NCBI RefSeq assembly: GCF_001295845.1
Contig: NZ_LJIC01000022.1
Span: 1 to 64,000 of the forward strand
From: Rhodopseudomonas sp. AAP120
GTDB taxonomy: Bacteria > Pseudomonadota > Alphaproteobacteria > Rhizobiales > Xanthobacteraceae
DNA length: 64,000 nt
Direction of reading: 5' to 3'
Under the pieces are notes generated by a model. It did not search any database. It worked only from the letters and a program-made list of their open reading frames with translations, and was not told the DNA's origin. The translations under genes and the position numbers were made by a program. This document shows positions 18,148 through 27,212 of the stretch, piece by piece (positions within the stretch are counted from its first letter, which is position 1; each line of letters opens with the position of its first letter).

Positions 18148-18915
18148 ATGCGAAGCCAAGACCGTGATCGTAACCGTGTGCCGCTCTATCTGCAGGTCGC
18201 CTCGGTGATGCGGCAGCGGATCGAGAGTGGGCATTGGAGCGAGGGCGACAAGATCTCGACGATCGAGGAGCTCGAAGCGGAGTTCAAGGTCGCGCGGATC
18301 ACGGTGCGGCAGGCGCTGGATCTGCTGCGCGACGATGGTCTGGTCGAATCCATCCGCGGCAAGGGGACGTTCATCTCCGGGCGTCCCAAGGAGAAGCATT
18401 GGTTCAATCTCGCCAACGATCTCGAGTCGGTCATCGAGTCGGTGCGGGACAACGTCATCAAGGTGGTAAGCATCGACGAGCAGGCGGCGCCGCCGCTGCT
18501 GCAGGCCGGCGAGGGCGTGCTGGCGCCGGACTATGTTCAGCTGCGCAGCGTGCAGTTCAGCCGGGGCGAGCCGTTCGCGGTCGCCAATCTGCGTTTGTCG
18601 CGCGAGATCTATGCGCGCGACCGCCGGACCTTCAACCGCAAGCCGGCGCTGCCGCGGATCATGGAGATGCCCGATGTCGACGTCGCGCATGCGCTGCAGA
18701 CGGTGACGATCGGCGTCGCGGATCCGGAAACGGCCAGCCTGCTACGGGTTGGCGTCGGCGAGCCGACGGCGGATTGTCGCCTGGTGCTGCTGGATAGCGC
18801 CAACGTCGCGATCTACGTCGCGGAGTTTCATTATCAACGCAATTGCTTCGCGCTGCGCCGCGATCTGGTGCCGAAGCCCGTCAAGGCGCCGCGCAAGCTG
18901 GCGAAAGCGAGCTGA
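18148..18915 (+). CDS. GntR-family transcriptional regulator (HutC subfamily)
   Basis: A 255-residue DNA-binding protein. The winged helix-turn-helix (about 10-75) has VPLYLQVASVMRQRI, then FKVARITVRQALDLLRDDGLV and IRGKGTFI. The C-terminal part (about 95-245) resembles a UTRA ligand-binding domain, placing it in the HutC group. I start at the ATG at 18148; the frame extends upstream to 18028 but that stretch looks non-coding. It probably controls the nearby Rieske oxygenase, SDR and binding-protein genes in response to their substrate. Confidence 0.88.
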   Translation: MRSQDRDRNRVPLYLQVASVMRQRIESGHWSEGDKISTIEELEAEFKVARITVRQALDLLRDDGLVESIRGKGTFISGRPKEKHWFNLANDLESVIESVRDNVIKVVSIDEQAAPPLLQAGEGVLAPDYVQLRSVQFSRGEPFAVANLRLSREIYARDRRTFNRKPALPRIMEMPDVDVAHALQTVTIGVADPETASLLRVGVGEPTADCRLVLLDSANVAIYVAEFHYQRNCFALRRDLVPKPVKAPRKLAKAS

Positions 18916-19124
18916 CCGACGCGGCCGGCTTTCGCCGCGTGCAGATAAGGCTGCGCCGCGAGCTGGACGCAGCTCAAGACATCGAGCAAGCTCGCCGGCG
19001 CGGTCATTGGGACCAGACCTGTCTCCCGGTCCGCCACGGCCGGCACCGCGTAGTAAACCGGAATGCCGGACGTCACCGACGCGACGACGTCGAGCACGAC
19101 GGTGGAGGGCTCGTTCGGGTTCAT
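18834..19124 (-). CDS. Possible small hypothetical protein
   Basis: A 96-residue frame starting MNPNEPSTVVLDVVASVTSG. AGAGG lies six bases before the ATG. It points the same way as the oxygenase gene, 145 bases past its stop. Against it, the last 82 bases overlap the end of the GntR gene on the other strand, and I recognise no family. It could be a short conserved protein ending earlier by error, or a chance frame. Confidence 0.4.
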   Translation of the reverse strand: MNPNEPSTVVLDVVASVTSGIPVYYAVPAVADRETGLVPMTAPASLLDVLSCVQLAAQPYLHAAKAGRVGQLAFASLRGALTGFGTRSRRSAKQLR

Positions 19125-19269
19125 GCCAACCTCTCGATGCTGAGCGCTCTGCGGAGAACGCGTCGGTGCTCACAGCGAAATCTTAGCGAGCCGGCTCCGC
19201 CCGGCGAGCGCAAATTATCCGCAGCGCGTGCATGGATTTCGATCAGGGAACGAGGTGTCGAGCCGCGCG

Positions 19270-20307
19270 TCATCTGTTGGCGCGCGGCGCTGCTTCCGCC
19301 GCGATCAACTTGTCGACCATCCGCCGCATCTTCATCGGCGCGGCGTCGATGCCGAGGATGATGCGCTTGAAGTCCGGGGCGCGCTCTTCCTCGAGCTGGA
19401 TGCGTTCGAGGATCACCTTGTCCTCGCGGAACGCAATGTCCAGGCTGGCGCTGAGATCGGCATCCATCTCGAATTCGTTGGTGTGGAAATTGCGGACATG
19501 GAACCAGTGCTGCAGCACGGTGCGCTGATCGACCGGCGTCAGCACGTGGCAGGTGTACATCTGGGTGCCTTCGGACCGACGCTCCATGTCCGGGATGCTG
19601 CCGGTCGGGCACGAGCCCATGTCGATCTTGAAGTAGCTCGGCGTGCTGTAATTATAGTAGTGCCAGCGATCGACCATGCCGGTCAGCCCGCCGAATTTGG
19701 CGAACACGCCGATCGGCGCCGCGTTGCGGATCCAGCGCCAGACGCAGATCTCGTTGCCGTGATACTCGTTGTTGACCGGCACGCTCGCGCCGGCCGGCGT
19801 GCCGAGCGTGGTGGCGTGGACGAAGGTCACATGCGCCGGGTCGAGCAGATTGTCGCACAGGCTGAGATAATTGCACTCGATCCGCAGCGTATCGCCCTGC
19901 ACCGCGTGCCAGGCGGGGTCGTCGTATTGTTCGATGTGGAAGATCTTGCTCGGATCGGCGTTGCGGGCGTCGCCCATATACAGCCAGACCAGCCCGTACT
20001 TCACCTGCACCGGATAGGCCCGCACCAGCGCGCGGCCGGGGATGATGTCCTGCCCCGGGATCAGCACGCATTTGCCGGCGCAGTCGAACGTCATGCCGTG
20101 ATAGCCGCATTCGATATCGTCGCCCTTCAGCCGGCCGAGCGACAGCGGGGCGAGCCGGTGCGGGCAGGCGTCCTGCAGCGCCGCGATGCCGCCGTCCTGC
20201 AGCCGATAGATCACGATCGGCTCTTCCAGCACGGTGTGGCGCGTCAGCTCGCGGCCGACGCGATCGGCCCAGACCACCGGGTACCATGCCTCGCGGATGT
20301 AGCTCAT
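19270..20307 (-). CDS. Rieske non-heme iron oxygenase, vanillate demethylase-like
   Basis: Oxygenase component of an aromatic ring-hydroxylating or O-demethylating system, 345 residues. The Rieske cluster ligands are Cys48 and His50 (CPHR) and Cys67 and His70 (CGYH). The catalytic iron site is DNLLDPAHVTFVH. Length and spacing match the VanA group of oxygenases. The start at 20307 has AGGAG seven bases upstream. No reductase gene is adjacent, so electrons must come from a partner elsewhere. It lies 28 bases after the SDR gene in the same direction, so they are probably an operon. Confidence 0.9.
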   Translation of the reverse strand: MSYIREAWYPVVWADRVGRELTRHTVLEEPIVIYRLQDGGIAALQDACPHRLAPLSLGRLKGDDIECGYHGMTFDCAGKCVLIPGQDIIPGRALVRAYPVQVKYGLVWLYMGDARNADPSKIFHIEQYDDPAWHAVQGDTLRIECNYLSLCDNLLDPAHVTFVHATTLGTPAGASVPVNNEYHGNEICVWRWIRNAAPIGVFAKFGGLTGMVDRWHYYNYSTPSYFKIDMGSCPTGSIPDMERRSEGTQMYTCHVLTPVDQRTVLQHWFHVRNFHTNEFEMDADLSASLDIAFREDKVILERIQLEEERAPDFKRIILGIDAAPMKMRRMVDKLIAAEAAPRANR

Positions 20308-20335
20308 GATGGGCTCCTGCGTGTTGGGTCTGCGG

Positions 20336-21091
20336 TCAGTGATAGTAAGCGCCACCGTCGACCACCAGCGTCTGGCCGGTGATGAAGGCGGCGTGCGGGC
20401 CGGCGAAGAAGCAGATCGCGCCGCCCAAATCGGTCGGCAGCATGTCGCGCTTCAGGGCGCGACCCCGCACCGAGAAGGCGGCGACCGCGCCGGCCAGTTC
20501 TGGATTGTTGTGCACGCCGTCGCTGAGCGTGAAGCCCGGCGCGACGCTGTTGACGGTGACGCCATGGTCGCCGAGCTCGGTGGCGAGCGTCCGCGTCATC
20601 GACACGATCGCGCCCTTGGTGGCGACGTAGTGCAGCATGCCGGGATTGCCCTTGAAGGCGACGCCAGAGGAGATGTTGATGATGCGGCCGGACTGCTGCG
20701 CCTTGAAGTGCGGCACCACCGCCTTGCAGCACAGGAACTGGCCGATCACGTTGACGTCGAGGATGCTGCGCCACTCGGCGACGGTGAGTTGCTCGAACGG
20801 CTTCGACGTCAGCGTCGAATAGATCGCCGCGTTGTTGAGCAGGATGTCGATGCGGCCGAAAGCGACGAGCGCGGCCTCCGCCATCGCGGCGGTGTCGGCT
20901 TCGCTGGACACGTCGGTGTCGGCGTGGGCGGCGCGATGCCCCTTGCTCCGCAGCTTTTCGGCCGCGGCGGACGCGTCCATCTTGTCGGCGACCAGAATCG
21001 CGGCGCCTTGCGCGGCGAGCGCCTCGCAGGCGGCAAAGCCGATCCCCATCGCGCCGCCCGTCACGATCGCCACGCTGCCGTCGAGATCCAT
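20336..21091 (-). CDS. Short-chain dehydrogenase/reductase
   Basis: NAD(P)-dependent oxidoreductase of 251 residues. Cofactor motif TGGAMGIG (11-18), NNAA near 87-89, catalytic Ser 141-142, Tyr155 and Lys159 (Y-V-A-T-K) are all present. It is first in the operon with the Rieske oxygenase. It may oxidise an alcohol or diol made in the same pathway. The ATG at 21091 is supported by GAGGAG eight bases upstream. Substrate unknown. Confidence 0.92.
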   Translation of the reverse strand: MDLDGSVAIVTGGAMGIGFAACEALAAQGAAILVADKMDASAAAEKLRSKGHRAAHADTDVSSEADTAAMAEAALVAFGRIDILLNNAAIYSTLTSKPFEQLTVAEWRSILDVNVIGQFLCCKAVVPHFKAQQSGRIINISSGVAFKGNPGMLHYVATKGAIVSMTRTLATELGDHGVTVNSVAPGFTLSDGVHNNPELAGAVAAFSVRGRALKRDMLPTDLGGAICFFAGPHAAFITGQTLVVDGGAYYH

Positions 21092-21148
21092 TCGTGCGTC
21101 TCCTCGGTGATCTGCGTGCGGCACGCCGCCGCGGTCGCTAATACGTCC

Positions 21149-21172
21149 TATAAATAGCACAATAGATTTATA
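21149..21172. promoter_or_regulatory. Inverted repeat between SDR and binding-protein genes
   Basis: TATAAAT and ATTTATA face each other across ten bases. The repeat lies in the 239-base divergent promoter region of the SDR operon and the solute-binding gene. It is AT-rich, like the repeat before the GntR gene, and may be a shared operator. Confidence 0.4.
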
Positions 21173-21330
21173 AGCGACAACGGCGTCACTGCGTCGATGT
21201 TGGGCAATGCCTGCCGGAATTATCGTCGCCCCGGCCGGTTGACTGCAAACATCCTAAAGTTAGGCTATTAGAGCAAAATGCGGCGTGGCTCCGCGTTGCG
21301 AGGCGTCAACCTGGTTCGGCCAAGGAGAAG

Positions 21331-22488
21331 ATGAAGATGAGCTCGTCGCGTTCGTGGATGGCGTGTGCCGCCGTCGCCGTTGCCGTCAGCGGCCCCGCTG
21401 CCGCGCAGGAGACCATCAAGATCGGCGTCAATCAGCCGTTGACCGGCGTCGTCGCCGCGGCGGGCAACATGGTGACGGCAGGAACTAAGATCGCGGCCGA
21501 GCAGATCAACGCCAAGGGCGGCATTCTCGGCAAGAAGCTCGAGCTGATCATCGAGGACAACAAGAGCAATCCGACCGAGGCCGCCGCGGTCGCCGAGAAG
21601 CTGATCACCCGCGACAAGGTGCCGGCGCTGGTCGGCGCCTGGAGCTCGACCTACACGCTCGCGGTGATGCCGAAGCTGCTCGAATATCAGGTGCCGATGG
21701 TGGTCGAGACCTCGAGCGCCGACAAGATCACCACGCTAGGCAATCCTTACGTGTTCCGCATCAGCCCGACCAACGGCACCGAAGCCAAGAGCTTCGCGCG
21801 GTTCGTCGAGCCGCTGGGCATCAAGAAGGCCGACTTTCTCACCGTCAACAACGATTGGGGCCTCGGCGCCGCCGCCGAATTCGGCAAGATGCTGAAGGAC
21901 AAGGGCCTCACCGTCAACAAGTCGCTGACGATGGACGCCGCGGCGCAGGATGTCTCGGCGCAGCTGTCCAGCCTGAAGGGCACCGACAGCGACACGCTGT
22001 TCATCACCACCGGCGTCGAGCAGATGACGCTGCTGATGAAACAGGCGCAGTCGCTCGGCCTGAAGCGGCGAATCGTCACCACCGGCGGCACGCTGCCGGA
22101 TCAGCTGATCGCGCAGGCGGGGACGGCGGCCAACGATTCGTATCATGACGCGATGTTCGCGCCGTGGTTCCCCGAAACGGCCGCGGATCCGGAAGCGGCG
22201 AAACTGTTCATCGCGGATTGGGGCAAGGCCGGCCTGCCTCCGGGCGGAATGCCCGAGGGCGCCCGCGGCTATGATGCGGTCTATGTCCTCGCCAAAGCGA
22301 TCGAGAAGGCGGGCGCAGCCGAGTCCGAAAAGATCCGCGCGGCGCTCTGGGAAGTCAGCTATTCGGGGCTGACCGGCAAGATCAAGTTCGAAAAGGTCGG
22401 CCCGGCCGGCAAGGAAAGCGGGCAGAGCCCGGCGGTGACGCACCTGGTCAAGATCGAGGACGGCAAGGTGGTTCTGGTCAGCAAGTAA
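21331..22488 (+). CDS. ABC transporter periplasmic solute-binding protein (branched-chain amino acid/aromatic type)
   Basis: Periplasmic receptor of the Peripla_BP_6 (LivK-like) family, 385 residues. A signal peptide ends at AAAQ (about residue 26). The mature start ETIKIGVNQPLTG and INAKGGILGKKLELI are typical of the family. In this organism group many such proteins bind aromatic acids as well as amino acids. The gene diverges from the Rieske/SDR operon, which suggests the same substrate. No permease or ATPase genes are nearby. A strong terminator follows. Confidence 0.9.
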   Translation: MKMSSSRSWMACAAVAVAVSGPAAAQETIKIGVNQPLTGVVAAAGNMVTAGTKIAAEQINAKGGILGKKLELIIEDNKSNPTEAAAVAEKLITRDKVPALVGAWSSTYTLAVMPKLLEYQVPMVVETSSADKITTLGNPYVFRISPTNGTEAKSFARFVEPLGIKKADFLTVNNDWGLGAAAEFGKMLKDKGLTVNKSLTMDAAAQDVSAQLSSLKGTDSDTLFITTGVEQMTLLMKQAQSLGLKRRIVTTGGTLPDQLIAQAGTAANDSYHDAMFAPWFPETAADPEAAKLFIADWGKAGLPPGGMPEGARGYDAVYVLAKAIEKAGAAESEKIRAALWEVSYSGLTGKIKFEKVGPAGKESGQSPAVTHLVKIEDGKVVLVSK

Positions 22489-22522
22489 TCAGCAAAGCAA
22501 ATCGTGGAGCAAGCGGAGGATG

Positions 22523-22553
22523 AGGGGCGGCCTTGCACGGGGCCGCCCCTTTT
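22523..22553 (+). terminator. Rho-independent terminator after the binding-protein gene
   Basis: AGGGGCGGCC pairs with GGCCGCCCCT across eight bases, then TTT. It begins 35 bases after the stop. Confidence 0.88.
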
Positions 22554-22728
22554 CCTTGCTTGAGGCACATTCGCGTCGTCTCATCTTCGTTGATGAGGCG
22601 GACGTACGGTTCCTATGCGGAGCGCGCAGGGCGGGAACCGCGGCCGCCTGCGGTGATTGATCCTGGATCGCCGCGTCGCGCAGCTTCGTGCGCGTCACAA
22701 CGCCGCGTGTTTCACTCCGAGGTTCCCG

Positions 22729-23553
22729 ATGTGTCGCTGGATTGCCTATCGCGGAGAGGCCACTCTCTTCGAGAACTATGTCACCGAGCCGGTGCATTCG
22801 CTGATCACCCAGAGCCTGCGTGCGCGCGAATCAGCGGGCCCGACCAATGGCGACGGGTTCGGGCTGGGCTGGTACGGCGTGCATCCGGAGCCGGGGCTGT
22901 ATCGCGAGACGCGGCCGGCGTGGTCGGATGAAAATCTGCGCTATCTGTGCCGGCATCTGCAATCGCACATGTTCTTCGCGCATGTCCGCGCCGCCACCGG
23001 CACGCCGGTGACGCGGCAGAATTGTCACCCGTTCGCCTGCGGCCGCTGGATGTTCATGCATAACGGTTTCGTCGGCAGCTGGAGCCGGCTGCGCCGCCGC
23101 ATCGAGGCGATGATCCCGGACCCGCTGTATCCGTCGCGCAGCGGCAATACGGACTCCGAGGCGATCTTCCTGGCCATCATGGGCGCAGGCATCGATGAAG
23201 ATCCGATCGAGGCGACGCGCACGGTGATGACGCGGCTCGGCGCGCTGCTCAACGAAAACGGCCTGCGCGAGCGGATGCGGTTCACCGCCGCGCTCGCCAA
23301 TGGTCACGATCTCTACGCCTTCCGCTTCGCCGAGAACGATACGGCGAACTCCTTGTACTATCGGCAGGCCGGCGATCGCCTGATCGTCGCGTCGGAACCG
23401 TACGATGGAGAACCGGGCTGGATCGAGGTTCCGGCCAATCACGTGTTGTTGTCGCGCTCTGCGCACCAAATCGAGTTGTTGCCGTTCATGCCGGATGAAC
23501 CCCGGCTGAAATCGGAACATCCAGGTGCCCAAAGGGTTGTCGCGCGCGCCTGA
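22729..23553 (+). CDS. Class II glutamine amidotransferase
   Basis: A 274-residue N-terminal-nucleophile amidohydrolase that would release ammonia from glutamine or act on a gamma-glutamyl compound. Cys2 (MCRW) is the expected nucleophile after Met removal. Other motifs are TNGDGFGLGWYG, FFAHVRAATGTP, and FMHNGFVGSW with the conserved Asn-Gly. It resembles the YafJ/EgtC-type stand-alone domains. I start at 22729 because the catalytic Cys must be residue 2; an upstream in-frame start adds non-conserved sequence. It is first in a run with an AsnO-like gene (32 bases away) and a YbdK-like ligase. Confidence 0.9.
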   Translation: MCRWIAYRGEATLFENYVTEPVHSLITQSLRARESAGPTNGDGFGLGWYGVHPEPGLYRETRPAWSDENLRYLCRHLQSHMFFAHVRAATGTPVTRQNCHPFACGRWMFMHNGFVGSWSRLRRRIEAMIPDPLYPSRSGNTDSEAIFLAIMGAGIDEDPIEATRTVMTRLGALLNENGLRERMRFTAALANGHDLYAFRFAENDTANSLYYRQAGDRLIVASEPYDGEPGWIEVPANHVLLSRSAHQIELLPFMPDEPRLKSEHPGAQRVVARA

Positions 23554-23585
23554 AAAAGCAGCAAAGCGAGCGAGGCCCAGGGACA

Positions 23586-25367
23586 ATGTGTGGAATTTGC
23601 GGAGAGATCCGCACCAAGAATGATGTTCGGCTTCCGGCATTCTGGACCATGACGCAGTCGATGCAGTCGCGCGGTCCGGATGCGGAAGGTGTGTTTTCGC
23701 AAGGCCTGGAGCAGGGCGCGATGGCGTTCGGTCATCGCCGGCTCGCGATTCTCGATCAGTCGTCGACGTCGCAGCAGCCGATGATCGACAGCGAGCTCGG
23801 CCTCGGCATCGTCTTCAACGGCTGCATCTACAATTTCCGCGAGCTGAAAGCCGAGCTGCAGAGCAAGGGCTATCGCTTCTTCTCCGAAGGCGACACCGAA
23901 GTCATCATCAAGGCGTATCACGCCTGGGGCACCGACTGCGTGCGCCGCTTCAAGGGCATGTTCGCGTTCGCGCTGTGGGAGCGCGACAGCGGACGTGTCG
24001 TGCTGGTCCGCGACCGTCTCGGCATCAAGCCGTTGTACTACACCGAAGGCGATGGCTTTTTCCGTTTCGCCTCGACGTTGCCGGCGCTGCTGGCCGCGGG
24101 CGGGGTCGAGCGCAGCATCGACCGGGTCGCGCTGCATCACTTCTTCAGCTTCCATGCCGCCGTGCCGGCGCCGCGCACCATTCTGAACGGCGTCAGGAAG
24201 CTCGAGCCCGCCACCATCCTGACGATCGCGCCGGACGGCAGCAAGACCACCGAGCGCTATTGGCAGTTCGCGGTCGGCGAGCGCGGCGGCGACCGCCGGC
24301 TCAGCGAGCAGGAGTGGAGCGAGGCCGTCAACGACGCGATGCTGGCGGCGGTCGATCGCCGCCGCGTCGCGGATGTGCCGGTCGGCGTGCTGCTGTCGGG
24401 CGGTCTGGATTCGTCGCTGATCGTCGCGCTGCTCGCGAAGCTCGGCCACGGCAATGTCCGCACCTTCTCGATCGGCTTCGACAGCGTCGGCGGCCAAAGC
24501 GGCGACGAGTTCTATTACTCGGATATCATCGCCAAGCATTTCGGCACCGAGCACGAGCAGATCCGGATCGACGGCGGCGAGGCCCTGGGCGTGCTGCCGG
24601 ATGCGATTCGGGCGATGTCCGAGCCGATGGTGAGCCACGATTCCGTCGCGTTCTATCTGCTGTCGCGCGAAGTCGCCAAGCGCGTGCGCGTGGTGCAGAG
24701 CGGGCAGGGTGCCGACGAGATCTTCGGCGGCTACAGCTGGTATCCGTCCTTCCTCACCACCAACGACGCCACCGAGCAATATCGCGACGCCTATTTCGAC
24801 TGGCAGCACGATGATCTGAGCAAGCTGCTGGCCGACGACATGCTGGGCGACGACGCCAGCACCGACTTCATCGAGACGTTCTTCGCGCAGACGGCCGCGA
24901 CCTCCGCGGTCGACAAGGCGCTGCAGATCGATGCCGAGACCATGCTGGTCGACGACCCGGTCAAGCGGGTCGACAACATGACGATGGCGCACGGCCTCGA
25001 AGCGCGCGTGCCGTTTCTCGACCACGAGGTGGTCGAGCTCGCCGCGCGGATGCCGTCACGGCTGAAGGTCGCGGACGGCGGCAAATACATCCTCAAGCAG
25101 GCGGCGCGATCGCTGCTGCCGGCCGAGGTGATCGACCGGCCGAAGGGCTATTTCCCGGTGCCGTCGCTGCGGCACCTCGAAGGCGATTTTCTCGCTTATG
25201 TGCGCGACGTGCTCGGCTCGCGCGCAGCGCGCGAGCGCGGGCTGTACCGGCCCGAATTCGTCGATCACATGCTTGCAAACCCCGAAGCGGAGATGAGCCC
25301 AAAGGGCCACTCGCGGCTATGGCAGGCGGCGCTCCTCGAAGCATGGCTGCAAGAACATGCAGTTTGA
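23586..25367 (+). CDS. Asparagine synthase-family amidotransferase (N-acetylglutaminylglutamine amidotransferase-like)
   Basis: A two-domain enzyme of 593 residues. The N-terminal glutaminase domain has Cys2 (MCGICG), SRGPDAEG, FGHRRLAI and FNGCIYNF. The C-terminal ATP-pyrophosphatase domain has the P-loop LLSGGLDSSL near 271 and SGQGADEIFGGY. The pattern fits asparagine synthases and especially the AsnO type, which amidates dipeptides to osmolytes such as N-acetylglutaminylglutamine amide. The usual ligase partner of AsnO (an ATP-grasp/acetyltransferase fusion) is absent here; a YbdK-like ligase takes its place. The stop overlaps the ligase start by 11 bases. Confidence 0.9.
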   Translation: MCGICGEIRTKNDVRLPAFWTMTQSMQSRGPDAEGVFSQGLEQGAMAFGHRRLAILDQSSTSQQPMIDSELGLGIVFNGCIYNFRELKAELQSKGYRFFSEGDTEVIIKAYHAWGTDCVRRFKGMFAFALWERDSGRVVLVRDRLGIKPLYYTEGDGFFRFASTLPALLAAGGVERSIDRVALHHFFSFHAAVPAPRTILNGVRKLEPATILTIAPDGSKTTERYWQFAVGERGGDRRLSEQEWSEAVNDAMLAAVDRRRVADVPVGVLLSGGLDSSLIVALLAKLGHGNVRTFSIGFDSVGGQSGDEFYYSDIIAKHFGTEHEQIRIDGGEALGVLPDAIRAMSEPMVSHDSVAFYLLSREVAKRVRVVQSGQGADEIFGGYSWYPSFLTTNDATEQYRDAYFDWQHDDLSKLLADDMLGDDASTDFIETFFAQTAATSAVDKALQIDAETMLVDDPVKRVDNMTMAHGLEARVPFLDHEVVELAARMPSRLKVADGGKYILKQAARSLLPAEVIDRPKGYFPVPSLRHLEGDFLAYVRDVLGSRAARERGLYRPEFVDHMLANPEAEMSPKGHSRLWQAALLEAWLQEHAV

Positions 25368-26589
25368 TCCGAAGATCATCGAGCGGCTCCGCCTCAATCT
25401 GTCCGGGGATCAGAGCCACATCGTCATCCGCTCCGCCGCAGGCGGCGACGCGGAGGCGGCCGGCTATTCGTTCGGCATCGAGGAGGAGTACTTCCTGGCC
25501 GATGCCGCAACCGGCGAAGCCGCGATCCTGACGCCGAACGAATTGTTCGAGGCGGCGAATTGGTCGACCGGCGGCCAGGTGATGCGCGAGATGCTGCAGG
25601 CGCAGATCGAGGTCGCGACCAACGTCCATGTCGATCCCAAGGACGCGCGGGAGGAACTGCGCTTCCTGCGCCGCGAGGTGTCGGCGGTCGCGGCGCAATA
25701 CGGCCTCGTCATCATGGCATGCAGCACGCATCCGACCGCGTCATGGCGTGCGTCGCAGCCGACGCCGAAGCCGCGCTATTTCGAGATGATCGAGAACCTT
25801 CAGGTGATCGGCTATCGCAACATGCTGTGCGGCATGCACGTCCATGTCCAGCTGCCGCAGCCGGACAAGCGCTTCCCGGTGATGTGCGCGCTGATCCCGC
25901 ATCTGCCGCTGTTTCTGGCGCTGTCGACGTCGTCGCCGTTCTGGAGCTCGGAGAACACCGGGCTGCGCGGCTATCGGCTCGCCGCCTATAGCGAGCTGCC
26001 GCGCACCGGCCTGCCGGAGCTGTTCGAAGATCAGCGCGGCTATGAGGACTATATCGGCGCGCTGGTGAAGTCGGGCGTGATCCCCGACGAGAGCCATGTG
26101 TGGTGGGCAATGCGTCCGTCGTTCCGGCATCCGACGCTGGAGCTGCGCGCGCCCGACGTGTGCACCCGGCTGGACGACGCCGTGGCGATCGCCTGTCTGT
26201 ATCGCGCTCTGGTCCGGCACCTCGGCGAGATGCCGGAGACGCCGAGGGTCGACGCGGTCGAGCGCGCGATCGCGGTGGAAAACAAATGGCGCGCCCAGCG
26301 CTACGGCACCGGCTGCAGCTTCGCCTCGCGCGATGGCGCGGTGCCGATCGCGCAGGCGCTCGACCGCGTGATCGAGCTGGTCCGCGACGATGCGGAGGCG
26401 CTCGGCTGCGCCGCCGAAGTCGAGGCCTGTCGCGACATCCTGCGCCGCGGCAGCTCCGCCGACGCGCAGCTTCGCGTGTACGAAGCCAGCGGCGGCGACC
26501 TCACGGCGGTGACGCGCTGGATCGCCGAGGAAACCATCGCCGAAGCCGGCCAGCCGCCCGCAGCAGCGACGCGCGATGCGGTGAATTAG
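25357..26589 (+). CDS. YbdK/GCS2-family carboxylate-amine ligase
   Basis: A 410-residue ATP-dependent ligase of the glutamate-cysteine ligase 2 family. FGIEEEYFL (39-47) is the ATP/metal-binding signature; MCGMHVHVQLP and HPTLELRAPDVC are the other family motifs. Characterised relatives join glutamate to cysteine or other amines through a gamma-glutamyl bond. The start overlaps the AsnO-like gene, so translation is coupled. In this operon it could build the peptide that the amidotransferase then amidates, with the class II amidotransferase processing or supplying nitrogen. The product is not known. Confidence 0.9.
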   Translation: MQFDPKIIERLRLNLSGDQSHIVIRSAAGGDAEAAGYSFGIEEEYFLADAATGEAAILTPNELFEAANWSTGGQVMREMLQAQIEVATNVHVDPKDAREELRFLRREVSAVAAQYGLVIMACSTHPTASWRASQPTPKPRYFEMIENLQVIGYRNMLCGMHVHVQLPQPDKRFPVMCALIPHLPLFLALSTSSPFWSSENTGLRGYRLAAYSELPRTGLPELFEDQRGYEDYIGALVKSGVIPDESHVWWAMRPSFRHPTLELRAPDVCTRLDDAVAIACLYRALVRHLGEMPETPRVDAVERAIAVENKWRAQRYGTGCSFASRDGAVPIAQALDRVIELVRDDAEALGCAAEVEACRDILRRGSSADAQLRVYEASGGDLTAVTRWIAEETIAEAGQPPAAATRDAVN

Positions 26590-26614
26590 ACGGCCGACTT
26601 CACAAGGAAAGGGT

Positions 26615-26708
26615 CTCTCCCCGTCATTGCGAGCGAAGCGAAGCAATCCAGCCTAGTGCACTGATCTGGATTGCTTCGTCGCTGCGCTCCTCGCAATGAC
26701 GGGGAGAG
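26615..26708. repeat. Dispersed palindromic repeat (CGTCATTGCGAGC family), copy 1
   Basis: CCCCGTCATTGCGAGC and AAGCAATCCAG are matched in reverse by CTGGATTGCTTCG and CTCGCAATGACGGGG, forming one long hairpin after the ligase gene. At least six copies lie between genes in this window. Confidence 0.88.
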
Positions 26709-26806
26709 GCTGGTTTGTGAGCAGACGAGGCCTGGGACGCGGTAGGCGGTGGTTAGCGCGGCGGAAGATCCGGAATCGACGGCTGGATGGTCCTCGACTG
26801 TTGCTT

Positions 26807-26933
26807 CCGTCATTGCGAGCCAACGGGTCCGGCCCGGCCGGCCCGATGACAGGCTCCGCGAAGCAATCCAGGAGCGCCGAGCACGGGGCTGGATTGCTTC
26901 GTCGGCTACGCCTCCTCGCAATGACGGGGAGAG
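26807..26933. repeat. Dispersed palindromic repeat, copy 2 (with insertion)
   Basis: Same outer arms as copy 1 (CCGTCATTGCGAGC and CTCGCAATGACGGGG). The left arm carries an extra GC-rich stretch, with GGCCCGGCCGGCCC at its core, so the hairpin is branched. It lies 98 bases from copy 1. Confidence 0.85.
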
Positions 26934-26947
26934 CTCGCTCCGCGCGA

Positions 26948-27178
26948 CTACACGCTGTGCAGTTTCGGCCGCGACGACAGGATGCGCTGGGCGAGGACGA
27001 CCGGGCAGTCGGGAGCGTGCTTGATTTCGTCGCCGGTCTGCAGCCACGGCACCGAGGCGTTGCACAGCTTGCACTGATTGTGCGCGCCGCCGTCTTCCTC
27101 GGAGACGATCTCGATCGCCGTCTTGAGCAGCGCGGTCGCGATCTTGCGGATGTCTTCGGGCGGGGCGAGGTCGGTCAT
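26948..27178 (-). CDS. Small conserved-type protein with Cys/His metal-binding pattern
   Basis: A 76-residue protein of unknown function. After a helical N-terminus it has CKLC, then a HAPDC segment about 20 residues later. This C-x2-C...H-x3-C spacing could bind zinc. I take MTDLAPPED at 27178 as the start, though no strong ribosome binding site is visible; the frame is open further upstream. It is followed downstream by the repeat pair. Confidence 0.6.
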   Translation of the reverse strand: MTDLAPPEDIRKIATALLKTAIEIVSEEDGGAHNQCKLCNASVPWLQTGDEIKHAPDCPVVLAQRILSSRPKLHSV

Positions 27179-27212
27179 GGCGTGGGTCCGGTGGGAGCGA
27201 TGGGCGCGACGA

